DNA from: Anaeromyxobacter oryzae
GTDB taxonomy: Bacteria > Myxococcota > Myxococcia > Myxococcales > Anaeromyxobacteraceae
Assembly (NCBI RefSeq): GCF_023169945.1
Contig: NZ_AP025591.1
Span: 6,246,501 to 6,310,500, forward strand
Reading direction: 5' to 3'
Length of the DNA stretch: 64,000 nucleotides
Notes under the pieces: model-generated
The model's input: only the letters and a program-made list of their open reading frames with translations
What the model was told of the DNA's origin: nothing
Databases searched by the model: none
In this document: piece after piece, positions 1 to 7,008 of the stretch
Layout of the letters: each line of letters begins with the position of its first letter
Numbering within the stretch: position 1 is the stretch's first letter
Translations under genes and position numbers: made by a program

Positions 1-96
1 ACCGCCGCGACGGTGCGCCGCGGCACACAAACCCGGGCTGGGACGGAGCTTTCCACGCGCTTGGGAGAGGGTAACCCAACGAGGGGGGTGGGGGCC

Positions 97-126
97 TTGA
101 CTCGGTGCATTCGGGGGCGCGATATA
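97..126 (+). promoter_or_regulatory. possible promoter of the small Cys-rich gene
   Basis: TTGACT at 97-102 and GATATA at 121-126 are 18 bases apart, in the otherwise featureless first 291 bases. The -10 match is weak. If used, the mRNA would have a leader of about 160 nt before the GTG at 292. Confidence 0.3.
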
Positions 127-261
127 GCCCGCGTTCTCCAGCCGTCCAGGCGGCCGGACGTACGCTTTTGCATTCTCAACATTGCTGGGCGGCTGGCCGG
201 GCTTCGGAGAGGGGGCCGGGTCACGACGGGAGGGGGCCACGACGTACCGTCGCGCCGCTTT

Positions 262-278
262 GGATGGCTCTGCCATCC
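262..278 (+). other. hairpin just upstream of a ribosome binding site
   Basis: GGATGGC (262-268) and GCCATCC (272-278) form a perfect 7-bp stem with a 3-nt loop. It ends two bases before the AGGAG at 281-285 that serves the GTG at 292. It could influence translation or mRNA stability, but no known motif is recognised. Confidence 0.4.
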
Positions 279-291
279 GGAGGAGTCCATC

Positions 292-516
292 GTGCTCGCC
301 AAGCCTTGTCCCACGGAGCTCACCGCGCCCATCAACCCGGATCGCGGTGTCGAGGGACACCGCAACCTGTTCTGCAACTTCTACGACAGCTGCCTCGACG
401 AGGCGGTGAAGAAGGGCTGGAACAGCTGGACGTGCACGCGTTGCCCGCTCCACGCGGACGAGCCGGAGGTCGAGGGCGGGATCGAGAGCTACGCGACGCA
501 GCGACGCCTCGTATGA
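292..516 (+). CDS. small cysteine-rich protein, probably metal-binding
   Basis: 74-residue protein of unknown function. The GTG at 292 is chosen because AGGAG (281-285) lies at ideal spacing; the frame stays open upstream but looks non-coding there. Four cysteines are arranged C28-x5-C34-x13-C48-x2-C51 inside a compact stretch with Phe, Tyr and two Trp (CNFYDSCLDEAV, then WNSWTCTRC), plus an isolated C6. This resembles the four-Cys knuckles of small deltaproteobacterial proteins and suggests a zinc or other metal site. That is inference; no enzyme motif is visible. The protein is hydrophilic with no signal peptide, so cytoplasmic. It converges on the CAP-domain gene with 16 bases between them. 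Confidence 0.7.
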   Translation: MLAKPCPTELTAPINPDRGVEGHRNLFCNFYDSCLDEAVKKGWNSWTCTRCPLHADEPEVEGGIESYATQRRLV

Positions 517-532
517 CGCGCGCGCGCACCCG

Positions 533-2143
533 TCAGTCCGTGTAGATCACCGCGATGAACAGCCGGCCGGGGCCGAACCGGCGGCTGTCGCCGGTCGCCA
601 CGCCGACGCCTACTCGCCGGAACCGCCGATCCCTCAGGTTCGCCGAGCGGACCGCGTCCTCCGGCGCGCTCGCCACGAAGACATCCACCGCCGCGAGCGT
701 CCTGCGGAGCGCGAGCGCACGCGCGTCGAGATCGCCGGGGTCCGTCGCGTCGCGCGCCCGCATGTCCTCCGCCGCCGCCGCCGCGAGCGCGTCGAGGGCG
801 TCGTCCGCGGTGAGCGGCGCCTGGCCGAGGCGAGCGCGCTCGCGCCAGAGCGCGTCGCGAATGCGCGCCGCCGGGCGGAGCGGGCTGTCCGCGCCGTCGT
901 CCGGCGGCTCGACCAGGATCTCCGTGAGGTAGACCGCGGGACCGCCCGAAGGCAGCTGCCCGCGCGCGATCCCCACCCCGACGCGCGTCGCGCGGGGCTG
1001 CAGCATGTTCCCGCGGTGCGCGGGGCTCTCCTCGGCCGCCTCGTGCGCCGCGAGCGCGGTCCCGCCGCGCGCGACGTTCTCGTACGCGCGCCGGTACGGG
1101 ACGGACGCGGCGCGGAGCCGGTCCGACAGCTCGCCCGAGCCGGGGAGCACGTGCGCGATGCGCCCGGCGTCGCGCATGCGGTCGCTGTGCCGGCGTGCCG
1201 CGGCGGCGAGCGCGGGCGCGCTCCGGACCGGAGAAAGCCCGTGCGCAGCCCGGAGGGCGTTCAGCGCGCGGATCACCGCCGCCTCCGCGTCGGCGTCCCC
1301 TGCGACCTCCCCGGGCGCGGCAGCGCGCAGAGCCGGACCGGCCGCCGCGGTCGCTCCCGCGTCCACCGCGAGGAGCGCCGCGACCTCCGGGCCGCCTCGC
1401 CCGTCGGCGACGACCTCGAGTACCCAGCGGCCCGCGGCCGAGAACGTCACGGGCGCCCGGAACGCGGCGTCGCCGCTCGCGTCCAGCTCCCGGACGTCGC
1501 CCGACGGGAGCGTCGCGAAGACGCGCGCGCGCCGCAGACCGCCCTCGAGCGCGCCGGACAGCGTCACCGTCGCGCCCGGCGCGACGGACCGCGGGAAGGG
1601 CGAGAGCCGCGCCTTCCGGACGGAGGCCAGCAGCACGAGGACGGTCGAGCCGTCCACCTCCGCGGCGCCGACCCCCACGTGGCTCGCGGTCACGCCGGTG
1701 ACCGCGTCGGCGAGCGCCGCCGGCAACCCGTCCGCCCGTCCCCGCACGAGGAACGCGGCGGGCGCGGGGTCGTAGGCGAGGCCGTCCGCCATCGCGGCGC
1801 GGCGCCCGGCGGGTCCGATGGGTTCGGCCACGCCCTCCGCGGCGCGCCGGGCCAGCGCGCGCGCGGCGAGCGCGAGCGCCCCGGACGGACGGGGCGGTCG
1901 ACCAGACGCGGCGAGCCGCTCGCGGACGGCGTCGAGCGCCGCCGACTCCACCGGCGCGAGCGCGACCGTCGGCTCCTCTCCGTAGCGGGGGGCGGCGGCG
2001 GCCGGAGGGGCTGCGGGGGAACGCTCGTCGAGGGTGGCGGGCGTCGCCGGGGCGGAGGCGCGTGCAGCGGAAGCGCGCGCGCACCCGCAGCAGAGCGCGA
2101 TCGCTGCAGCGAGCGATCGAGCCGCGGGCGACACGGGTCTCAC
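533..2143 (-). CDS. CAP/SCP-domain lipoprotein
   Basis: 536-residue exported protein. The GTG at 2143 overlaps the upstream DUF721 stop as GTGA, so the two are translationally coupled. The N-terminus (RSLAAAIALCCGC) looks like a lipoprotein signal with Cys near residues 18-21. Residues 30-285 are Ala/Pro-rich, with a beta-type segment that may be an extracellular binding domain. Residues about 287-412 form a CAP domain: an ALNALRAAHGL helix, a RHSDRMRDAGRIAHVLPG segment, a YENVARG loop and SPAHRGNML, the usual CAP signatures. Residues 426-536 look like a second, degenerate CAP-type repeat (RIRDALWRERARLGQAPL). Bacterial CAP proteins of this type are of uncertain function; no substrate can be assigned. 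Confidence 0.75.
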   Translation of the reverse strand: MRPVSPAARSLAAAIALCCGCARASAARASAPATPATLDERSPAAPPAAAAPRYGEEPTVALAPVESAALDAVRERLAASGRPPRPSGALALAARALARRAAEGVAEPIGPAGRRAAMADGLAYDPAPAAFLVRGRADGLPAALADAVTGVTASHVGVGAAEVDGSTVLVLLASVRKARLSPFPRSVAPGATVTLSGALEGGLRRARVFATLPSGDVRELDASGDAAFRAPVTFSAAGRWVLEVVADGRGGPEVAALLAVDAGATAAAGPALRAAAPGEVAGDADAEAAVIRALNALRAAHGLSPVRSAPALAAAARRHSDRMRDAGRIAHVLPGSGELSDRLRAASVPYRRAYENVARGGTALAAHEAAEESPAHRGNMLQPRATRVGVGIARGQLPSGGPAVYLTEILVEPPDDGADSPLRPAARIRDALWRERARLGQAPLTADDALDALAAAAAEDMRARDATDPGDLDARALALRRTLAAVDVFVASAPEDAVRSANLRDRRFRRVGVGVATGDSRRFGPGRLFIAVIYTD

Positions 2144-2436
2144 CGCGGCGGATCCACGCGGACGTCGAGCCCGAGCGCGATCTTCCGTCCGAGCCGGGCG
2201 TTGACCCGGTCGCACACCATCGCCTCGTTCGCGACGAGCTGCGCGGCCCAGGCATCGGACCGGACGAGGACCAGCAGGCGGCCGTCGCGCATGAGGCCGC
2301 GCATGGACGCCTCGCGCGCCAGCCGCGGCCCGCAGGCGTCCGCGAAGGCGGCCGCGAGCGCCGGCGCCTGCGCCTCCGGTCGCCGCCCGAGGATCTCGGC
2401 GAGCGCTGCGGCGGCGGTCTTCCGGCGGCCTCTCAT
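2140..2436 (-). CDS. DUF721 (DciA-like) protein
   Basis: 98-residue protein of the DUF721 family, whose best-studied member DciA helps load the replicative helicase. Family features seen are the basic N-terminal helix (AAALAEILGRRP), the central LARHA-like segment (GPRLAREASMRGLMRDGRLLV) and the SDAWAAQLVANEAMVCDRVN stretch near the C-terminus. It is at the short end for the family. It is first in a two-gene unit with the CAP-domain gene (4-base overlap) and has its own promoter at 2446-2475. A role in replication initiation is inferred from the family only. Confidence 0.8.
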   Translation of the reverse strand: MRGRRKTAAAALAEILGRRPEAQAPALAAAFADACGPRLAREASMRGLMRDGRLLVLVRSDAWAAQLVANEAMVCDRVNARLGRKIALGLDVRVDPPR

Positions 2437-2445
2437 CGGCGGCGG

Positions 2446-2475
2446 AACCTAAGGGGGCACCGGCACACGCGTCAA
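2446..2475 (-). promoter_or_regulatory. sigma70-type promoter abutting the DUF721 start codon
   Basis: On the minus strand TTGACG (2475-2470) and TAGGTT (2451-2446) are separated by 18 bases. The ATG follows the -10 hexamer by only 9 bases, so the predicted transcript begins at or within a few bases of the start codon. No Shine-Dalgarno sequence fits in that space. Confidence 0.6.
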
Positions 2476-2556
2476 GACCGACTGCGACAACGGGTCGCGC
2501 CTGCCGCCGGGGTGCGGCGCTGTGCTAACGTCTCTCCCGTTCCGGGGGCGACGTTC

Positions 2557-3918
2557 GTGTCTTTCATCTCGACGGTCGCGGGTGAGTCACCCGCACAGGC
2601 CCACACGCCTGCATCAGCCGGTCGCGCGATCGGCCGCGAGCAGCGCGGGCGCCTGAACCTTTCCTGGCTCGTCCAGCTTCACTGGTGGGCGATTCTCGGC
2701 CAGGGGGTCATCATCACGGGGGCGGCAGCCTGGACGCACATCGGCCTGCCCGTGATCACGCTGATCGTCCTGCTCGGGCTGGAGGTCGCAGGCAACGTGG
2801 CGCTCGGCGCATGGGCCAGGCGGGCGCACGTGACGGACGGCGCCATCGCGGTCGTCATGCTGCTCGACGCGGTGGTCCTCACGGTCCTGCTCGATCTCAC
2901 CGGCGGCGCCTCCAACCCGTTCTCGACGCTCTACCTCGTGAACGTCGCGCTCGCGGCCGTGCTGCTCCCGCCGCGCTGGTCGTGGCTGCTCATGGGCGCG
3001 AGCCTCGCGGGCTTCGGCTCGCTCTTCGTCCACGAAAAGTTCTTCGGGCCGAGCCACCACATCCGCTCGACCATGGATCACGCGCAGATGATGGCGGCGC
3101 ACCTGCGGGGCATGTGGGTCGCGTTCGCGCTCGCCGCCGTGTTCGTGGTCTTCTTCGTCCAGCGCGTCACGCGGGCGCTCGGGGATCGCGAGCGGGAGCT
3201 GCAGACCGCGCGCGGCCGCGCCCAGCGCCGGGAGAAGCTCGCGTCGCTCGCGACGCTCGCGGCGGGCGCGGCGCACGAGCTCTCGACGCCGCTCGCGACG
3301 ATCGCGATCGTCGCGAAGGAGCTCCAGCGCTCGCTGCCCGAGGACGCGTCCCAGGAGGTCCGGTACGATCTCACGCTCGTGCGCGAGCAGGTCGCGCGGT
3401 GCCGGGAGATCCTGGACCGCATGTCCGTCAACGCCGGCGAGAACGTCGGCGAGCCCATCGCGATGCTGCCGGTCCGGGACTGGATCGGCGCCGCGCTCGA
3501 GGGGCTGAACGGGCGCGAGCGCGTGAACGTGCAGGTCGCGGACGACGCCGGGGAAGCGGTGCTGTCCGGTCCGCCGCGCGGGCTCGCGGATGCACTCAGA
3601 GGATTGCTCAAGAACGCGCTGCAGGCGTCCTCGCCGGGCGAGACGGTGGACTTCCGCGCGTTCCCATCGGGCGAATACATCCGGCTCGCGGTGGTGGACC
3701 GCGGTCGGGGGATGACGCCGGAGGTGCTCTCCCGCGTCGGGGAGCCGTTCTTCACCACGAAGGTTCCGGGGGAGGGCATGGGGCTGGGCCTCTTCCTCAC
3801 CCGGGCGCTGGCCGAGAATCTCGGCGGCGAGTTTCACATCACCTCCACCCCGGGGGAGGGGACGGAGGCACGCATCGACCTGCCGGCGAGCACCGCTGGC
3901 GACAGGAGGACCGCATGA
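2557..3918 (+). CDS. RegB/PrrB-type redox sensor histidine kinase
   Basis: 453-residue membrane histidine kinase. Residues about 35-205 hold roughly six hydrophobic helices and the motif GGASNPF (117-123), matching the quinone-binding GGxxNPF of RegB. The phospho-acceptor is H240 in AAGAAHELSTPLATIAI, typical of RegB-class H boxes. C282 in QVARCREIL sits where RegB carries its redox-active cysteine. The C-terminal HATPase has an N box (LLKNALQASSPGE), DRGRGM and GMGLGLFL. The GTG start at 2557 follows GGGGGCG. The stop overlaps the ATG of the response regulator by 4 bases. In proteobacteria RegB senses quinone and thiol redox state to switch respiratory genes; the same role here is inferred. 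Confidence 0.88.
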   Translation: MSFISTVAGESPAQAHTPASAGRAIGREQRGRLNLSWLVQLHWWAILGQGVIITGAAAWTHIGLPVITLIVLLGLEVAGNVALGAWARRAHVTDGAIAVVMLLDAVVLTVLLDLTGGASNPFSTLYLVNVALAAVLLPPRWSWLLMGASLAGFGSLFVHEKFFGPSHHIRSTMDHAQMMAAHLRGMWVAFALAAVFVVFFVQRVTRALGDRERELQTARGRAQRREKLASLATLAAGAAHELSTPLATIAIVAKELQRSLPEDASQEVRYDLTLVREQVARCREILDRMSVNAGENVGEPIAMLPVRDWIGAALEGLNGRERVNVQVADDAGEAVLSGPPRGLADALRGLLKNALQASSPGETVDFRAFPSGEYIRLAVVDRGRGMTPEVLSRVGEPFFTTKVPGEGMGLGLFLTRALAENLGGEFHITSTPGEGTEARIDLPASTAGDRRTA

Positions 3919-4472
3919 CGACGACGACGTCCGAAGTGACTCACGAGACCCTGCCGAGCATCCTGCTCGTCGACGATGACGAGGTGCTGCGCGAGCGCCT
4001 CGCTACCGCGATCCGCGCGCGGGGCTACGAGGTGCGGACGGCCGGCAGCGCCGACGAGGCGATGCGCGAGGCGACGCGCGAGTCGCCCGAGATGGCGGTG
4101 CTCGACCTGCGCATGCCGGGCGGCTCGGGCCTCGAGATCCTGCGCGAGCTCCGCAAGCAGGACCCGTCCACCCGCGTGCTCATGCTGACGGGCTACGGGA
4201 GCATCTCGACGGCGGTCGAGGCGGTCCGCGAGGGCGCGGTCGGCTACCTGCCGAAGCCCGCCGACGCTGACGAGATCCTCGCCGCGCTGAACGGCACGAA
4301 CACCGCGAAGGAGAAGGGCATCGAGACGCCCTCGCTCGCGCGGGCGGAGTGGGAGCACATCCAGCGGGTGCTGACGGACTGCGGCGGGAACATCTCGGAG
4401 GCGGCGCGCCGCCTCGGGATCCACCGTCGATCGCTGCAGCGCAAGCTCCACAAGTACCCGCCGGCGCGCTGA
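3915..4472 (+). CDS. RegA/PrrA/ActR-type response regulator
   Basis: 185-residue response regulator paired with the kinase just upstream (ATGA overlap; AGGAGG at 3904-3909). The receiver domain (residues about 14-130) has the acidic pocket VDDDE, phospho-acceptor D64 in AVLDLRMPG, the Thr of LMLTGYG and the Lys of YLPKPA. The C-terminal Fis-type helix-turn-helix (CGGNISEAARRLGIHRRSLQ) closely matches the invariant RegA DNA-binding helix. It lacks the AAA+ domain of NtrC regulators, which fits the RegA family. It probably controls respiratory or redox genes from the cytoplasm; targets are unknown. Confidence 0.88.
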   Translation: MTTTTSEVTHETLPSILLVDDDEVLRERLATAIRARGYEVRTAGSADEAMREATRESPEMAVLDLRMPGGSGLEILRELRKQDPSTRVLMLTGYGSISTAVEAVREGAVGYLPKPADADEILAALNGTNTAKEKGIETPSLARAEWEHIQRVLTDCGGNISEAARRLGIHRRSLQRKLHKYPPAR

Positions 4473-4682
4473 TCGCTCGCCGCTCCGTCAGCCGGCCTGC
4501 CAGCCGCGCGCCCCCGCCGGGGTCGCCGCGCGGCCGGCTGTGCTCGTGTTGGCGCCGAAGATCTCCACCTCCGCCGCTCCGCCCCGCGCGGGACGAATCC
4601 TTTTCGCCGGGCGAGGGTCTCGACTAAGTGAACCGGGCGCGGCACGCCGATGGACGGCGGGCGCCTCGAGGGAACGAGAGAC

Positions 4683-5072
4683 ATGGGCGAAGCGACGACC
4701 ACGGTCGAGATCAACCCGCAGAACTTCAAGCAGGTCGTGGAGAAGGACGGGATCGTCCTCATCGACTGGTGGGCGCCGTGGTGCGGCCCCTGCCGGATGT
4801 TCGCTCCCACGTACGAGAAGGTCGCGAAGAAGCACCCCGACATCACGTTCGCGAAGGTGAACACCGAGGCGGAGCCCGACCTCGCGGGCTCGTTCGAGAT
4901 CCGCTCCATCCCGACGCTGATGATCCTGCGCGATCGCGTGCTGCTCTTCTCGCAGGCCGGCGCGCTGCCGGAGGCCGGGCTCGAGGATCTCATCCGCCAG
5001 GTCCGCGCGCTCGACATGGACAAGGTCCGGGCGGACATCGCGGCGCAGGAGAAGACCGCCGAGGCGTCATAG
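4683..5072 (+). CDS. thioredoxin
   Basis: 129-residue thioredoxin fold with the canonical active site WCGPC at residues 33-37 and the cis-proline region RSIPTLMILRD. It is about 20 residues longer than a classical thioredoxin because of a short charged C-terminal tail. There is no signal peptide, so it acts in the cytoplasm, reducing disulfides. The ATG at 4683 is preferred because upstream sequence is Arg-rich and poorly conserved in style; an in-frame ATG at 4650 is the alternative. It follows the RegB/RegA pair by 210 bases with no obvious promoter. It ends just before a strong bidirectional terminator. Confidence 0.88.
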   Translation: MGEATTTVEINPQNFKQVVEKDGIVLIDWWAPWCGPCRMFAPTYEKVAKKHPDITFAKVNTEAEPDLAGSFEIRSIPTLMILRDRVLLFSQAGALPEAGLEDLIRQVRALDMDKVRADIAAQEKTAEAS

Positions 5073-5092
5073 GCAGTGCGCGCGAAGAAGAG

Positions 5093-5126
5093 CGAAGGGC
5101 GGGTGGCTCGCGCCGCCCGCCCTTCG
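5093..5126. terminator. bidirectional hairpin terminator
   Basis: CGAAGGGCGGG (5093-5103) and CCCGCCCTTCG (5116-5126) make a perfect 11-bp stem with a 12-nt loop between the thioredoxin gene and the convergent Ser-rich gene. The T-run on the plus side is poor, as is common at this GC content. Confidence 0.7.
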
Positions 5127-5156
5127 TCGTTCCAGCGGTCGTGTTGCGCGCCGCCC

Positions 5157-6074
5157 CTACTTGGTTCCGGTGTCCGTCGTCGAGCCTCCGGTCGAGCTGC
5201 CGGCCGCGCCGGAGCTGCCGCCCATCGTCGTGTCCGTCGAGCCGGCCGACGAGCCGGTCGTGTCGGACTTCGAGCCCGACGTCGTCCCCGACGTGCCCGA
5301 GGAGGTGGAGTGCTTCTTCGCCTTCTTCTTGGTGGTGGTGCCGGTCGACTTCTCGGTTCCCGTCGCGCCGGAGGACATGACCTCGAGCCGGTTCACCTGC
5401 AGCGTGTCTCCGGTGCCCGAGTAGCTCGCGCGGACCTGGTCGCCTTCCTTGATGTCGCTGATCGAGCCCTGCTGCCCGTCCTTCATGATCTGCGTGTCGT
5501 CGCTGACGCGGAGCTTCTTGTCGGAGTCGGAGAGCGTCAGCTCCTTCGAGTCCTTGTCGAACTTCTTGACCGTGCCGGTGAGCTGCTGGCTCGTCGCGGA
5601 GCTCGAGCCCATCTCACCACTCTTGGAGGCGGACGCGCCGGAGGAGCCGGTCCCCATGTCGCTCGAGCCGGTCTTGCCCATCGAACCGGTCTTCGCGCCG
5701 GTGCTGTCGCTCGTCCCCGCGGCGGAGCCCGTCGACGTGTCGCTCGACGCCGCGCCGCTGCCGGTGCCACCCATCGTCCCGCTGCTCGAGCCCATCGATC
5801 CGCGGCTCGAGTCGTCCGTCTTCGTCGAGCTGCTCGAGCCCGGCGAGGTCGTGTCCGGGCTGGTCGAGCCGGCGCCGGTGCCGTACTTCGAGCTCGAAGA
5901 GGAGCCCGCGTCGGGAGACGTCGAGGTGCTGCTGCCGGAGCCGCCCATCTTGTCGGTGGACGTCTGGCCCGATGTCGAGGACCCCGTTCCCGATTGCGCG
6001 TGCGCCGGCGGCGCCGCGACGAGCAGCCCAGCCATCGCGAGGCTGGCCGCCGTACCCCATCCGAAATACCTCAT
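5157..6074 (-). CDS. secreted Ser/Gly/Thr-rich low-complexity protein with a central beta domain
   Basis: 305-residue exported protein of unknown function. The ATG at 6074 follows AGGGGAGGATGG. Residues 1-26 are a clear signal peptide ending APPAHA-Q. Residues 27-160 and 235-305 are almost entirely Ser, Gly, Thr, Asp and Ala, and look unstructured. Between them, residues about 162-230 form an ordered segment (QQLTGTVKKFDKDSKELTLS, then KLRVSDDTQIMKDG and IKEGDQVRASYSG). This resembles the small OB-like DUF5666-type domains of secreted proteins. A lysine cluster (TKKKAKKH) precedes the C-terminal tail. It is probably periplasmic or surface-associated. No enzyme motif is present. Confidence 0.75.
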   Translation of the reverse strand: MRYFGWGTAASLAMAGLLVAAPPAHAQSGTGSSTSGQTSTDKMGGSGSSTSTSPDAGSSSSSKYGTGAGSTSPDTTSPGSSSSTKTDDSSRGSMGSSSGTMGGTGSGAASSDTSTGSAAGTSDSTGAKTGSMGKTGSSDMGTGSSGASASKSGEMGSSSATSQQLTGTVKKFDKDSKELTLSDSDKKLRVSDDTQIMKDGQQGSISDIKEGDQVRASYSGTGDTLQVNRLEVMSSGATGTEKSTGTTTKKKAKKHSTSSGTSGTTSGSKSDTTGSSAGSTDTTMGGSSGAAGSSTGGSTTDTGTK

Positions 6075-6286
6075 TCCATCCTCCCCTGAATCGGTCCGTC
6101 GGTTTTCGTTGGAAGCCCGGCTGCGAGGCCGCGGCTCGTGCGTGTTGGCTTCAATACGGTAGTGACCCGCTCCCGCCAGGGCAGTGGCGGCCCCCGAGGG
6201 TTCCGCGCGCTGCGGGGCGTGCCCTCGCGCGAGGGGCATCGCGCGACGGGCTCGCTCGGCGGGTCGGTTGTCAGACCGGCTTGCTA

Positions 6287-6303
6287 CCTGAACGGCCGAG
6301 CAG
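6287..6303 (-). promoter_or_regulatory. candidate LexA (SOS) box upstream of imuA
   Basis: The minus strand reads CTGCTCGGCCGTTCAGG, matching 15 of 17 positions of the Myxococcus-type LexA motif CTRHAMRYBYGTTCAGS as I recall it. It lies 24 bases before the imuA start codon. The sequence TTGCTA (6281-6286) directly precedes it, so the box would fill a 17-base promoter spacer, although no good -10 hexamer follows. The position fits repression of the imuA-imuB-dnaE2 cassette by LexA. Confidence 0.55.
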
Positions 6304-6327
6304 TTATCGTGAGGCCGGAGCCGGCGG

Positions 6328-7008
6328 ATGGAATCCAGGGAGCGCCATGTCGTCCTCGCGGAGCTGCGCGACGCGATCCGGAAGATCGAGCGGAGGCCGT
6401 CGCGGCGTGATGGATGCGTCGCGTGCGGCCGGCCGGAGATCGACCGCGTCTTGCCGGGAGGGGGTTTCCCGAGGGGCGCGCTCACCGAGCTCGCGGGCGG
6501 GCCGGCGAGCGGGAAGACCGCCGTCGTGCTGTCCCTCTTCTCGGCGCTCGGTGCCGAGGACCTGTTCGCATGGATCGACTCGCGCGGCGAGCTGTATCCC
6601 CCGGCGGCCGCGGCGCTCGGCGTCGATCTCGGCCGCCTCCTGCTCGTCCGCCCGACGGCAGGCCCGACCGCGGCGGATCCGGAGCGATCCCTCGCCGCGG
6701 TGCTCTGGGCGGCGGAGGCGCTCCTCGCGTCTGGCGCGTTCGCGGCCGTGGCGGTGGATGCGCCGGCGGGGCGGCTCGCGCGCGGGGCAGACGCGGTCGC
6801 GCGGCGGCTCCAGGGGGCGGCGGAGAAGGGCGGGGCGGTCGGGCTCTGGCTCGCCGGCCCGGGGGCGGCGATACGGATCCCGGCGGCGCTGAGGCTCGAG
6901 CTCTCGACGGACGCGGGGCGGATCGTCGCCTCGCGGACGTTCGGCGTGCCCGCGGACGGCGTGGAGCGCTTCGTGCGCCGCGCGGGCGGGGGCGGGCATG
7001 CAGCGTGA
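6328..7008 (+). CDS. imuA: ImuA-like RecA-fold protein
   Basis: 226-residue RecA-like protein, first gene of the SOS mutagenesis cassette. The P-loop GGPASGKT is at residues 57-64, preceded by a RecA/ImuA-style CGRPEIDRVLPGGGFPRGALTE segment. The second half keeps the RecA core fold but is shorter than RecA itself. ImuA supports translesion synthesis by ImuB and DnaE2 in many bacteria lacking pol V. The ATG at 6328 gives the usual N-terminus; the ribosome site is weak. It overlaps imuB by 11 bases and is preceded by a LexA-box candidate, so SOS induction is likely. Confidence 0.85.
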   Translation: MESRERHVVLAELRDAIRKIERRPSRRDGCVACGRPEIDRVLPGGGFPRGALTELAGGPASGKTAVVLSLFSALGAEDLFAWIDSRGELYPPAAAALGVDLGRLLLVRPTAGPTAADPERSLAAVLWAAEALLASGAFAAVAVDAPAGRLARGADAVARRLQGAAEKGGAVGLWLAGPGAAIRIPAALRLELSTDAGRIVASRTFGVPADGVERFVRRAGGGGHAA

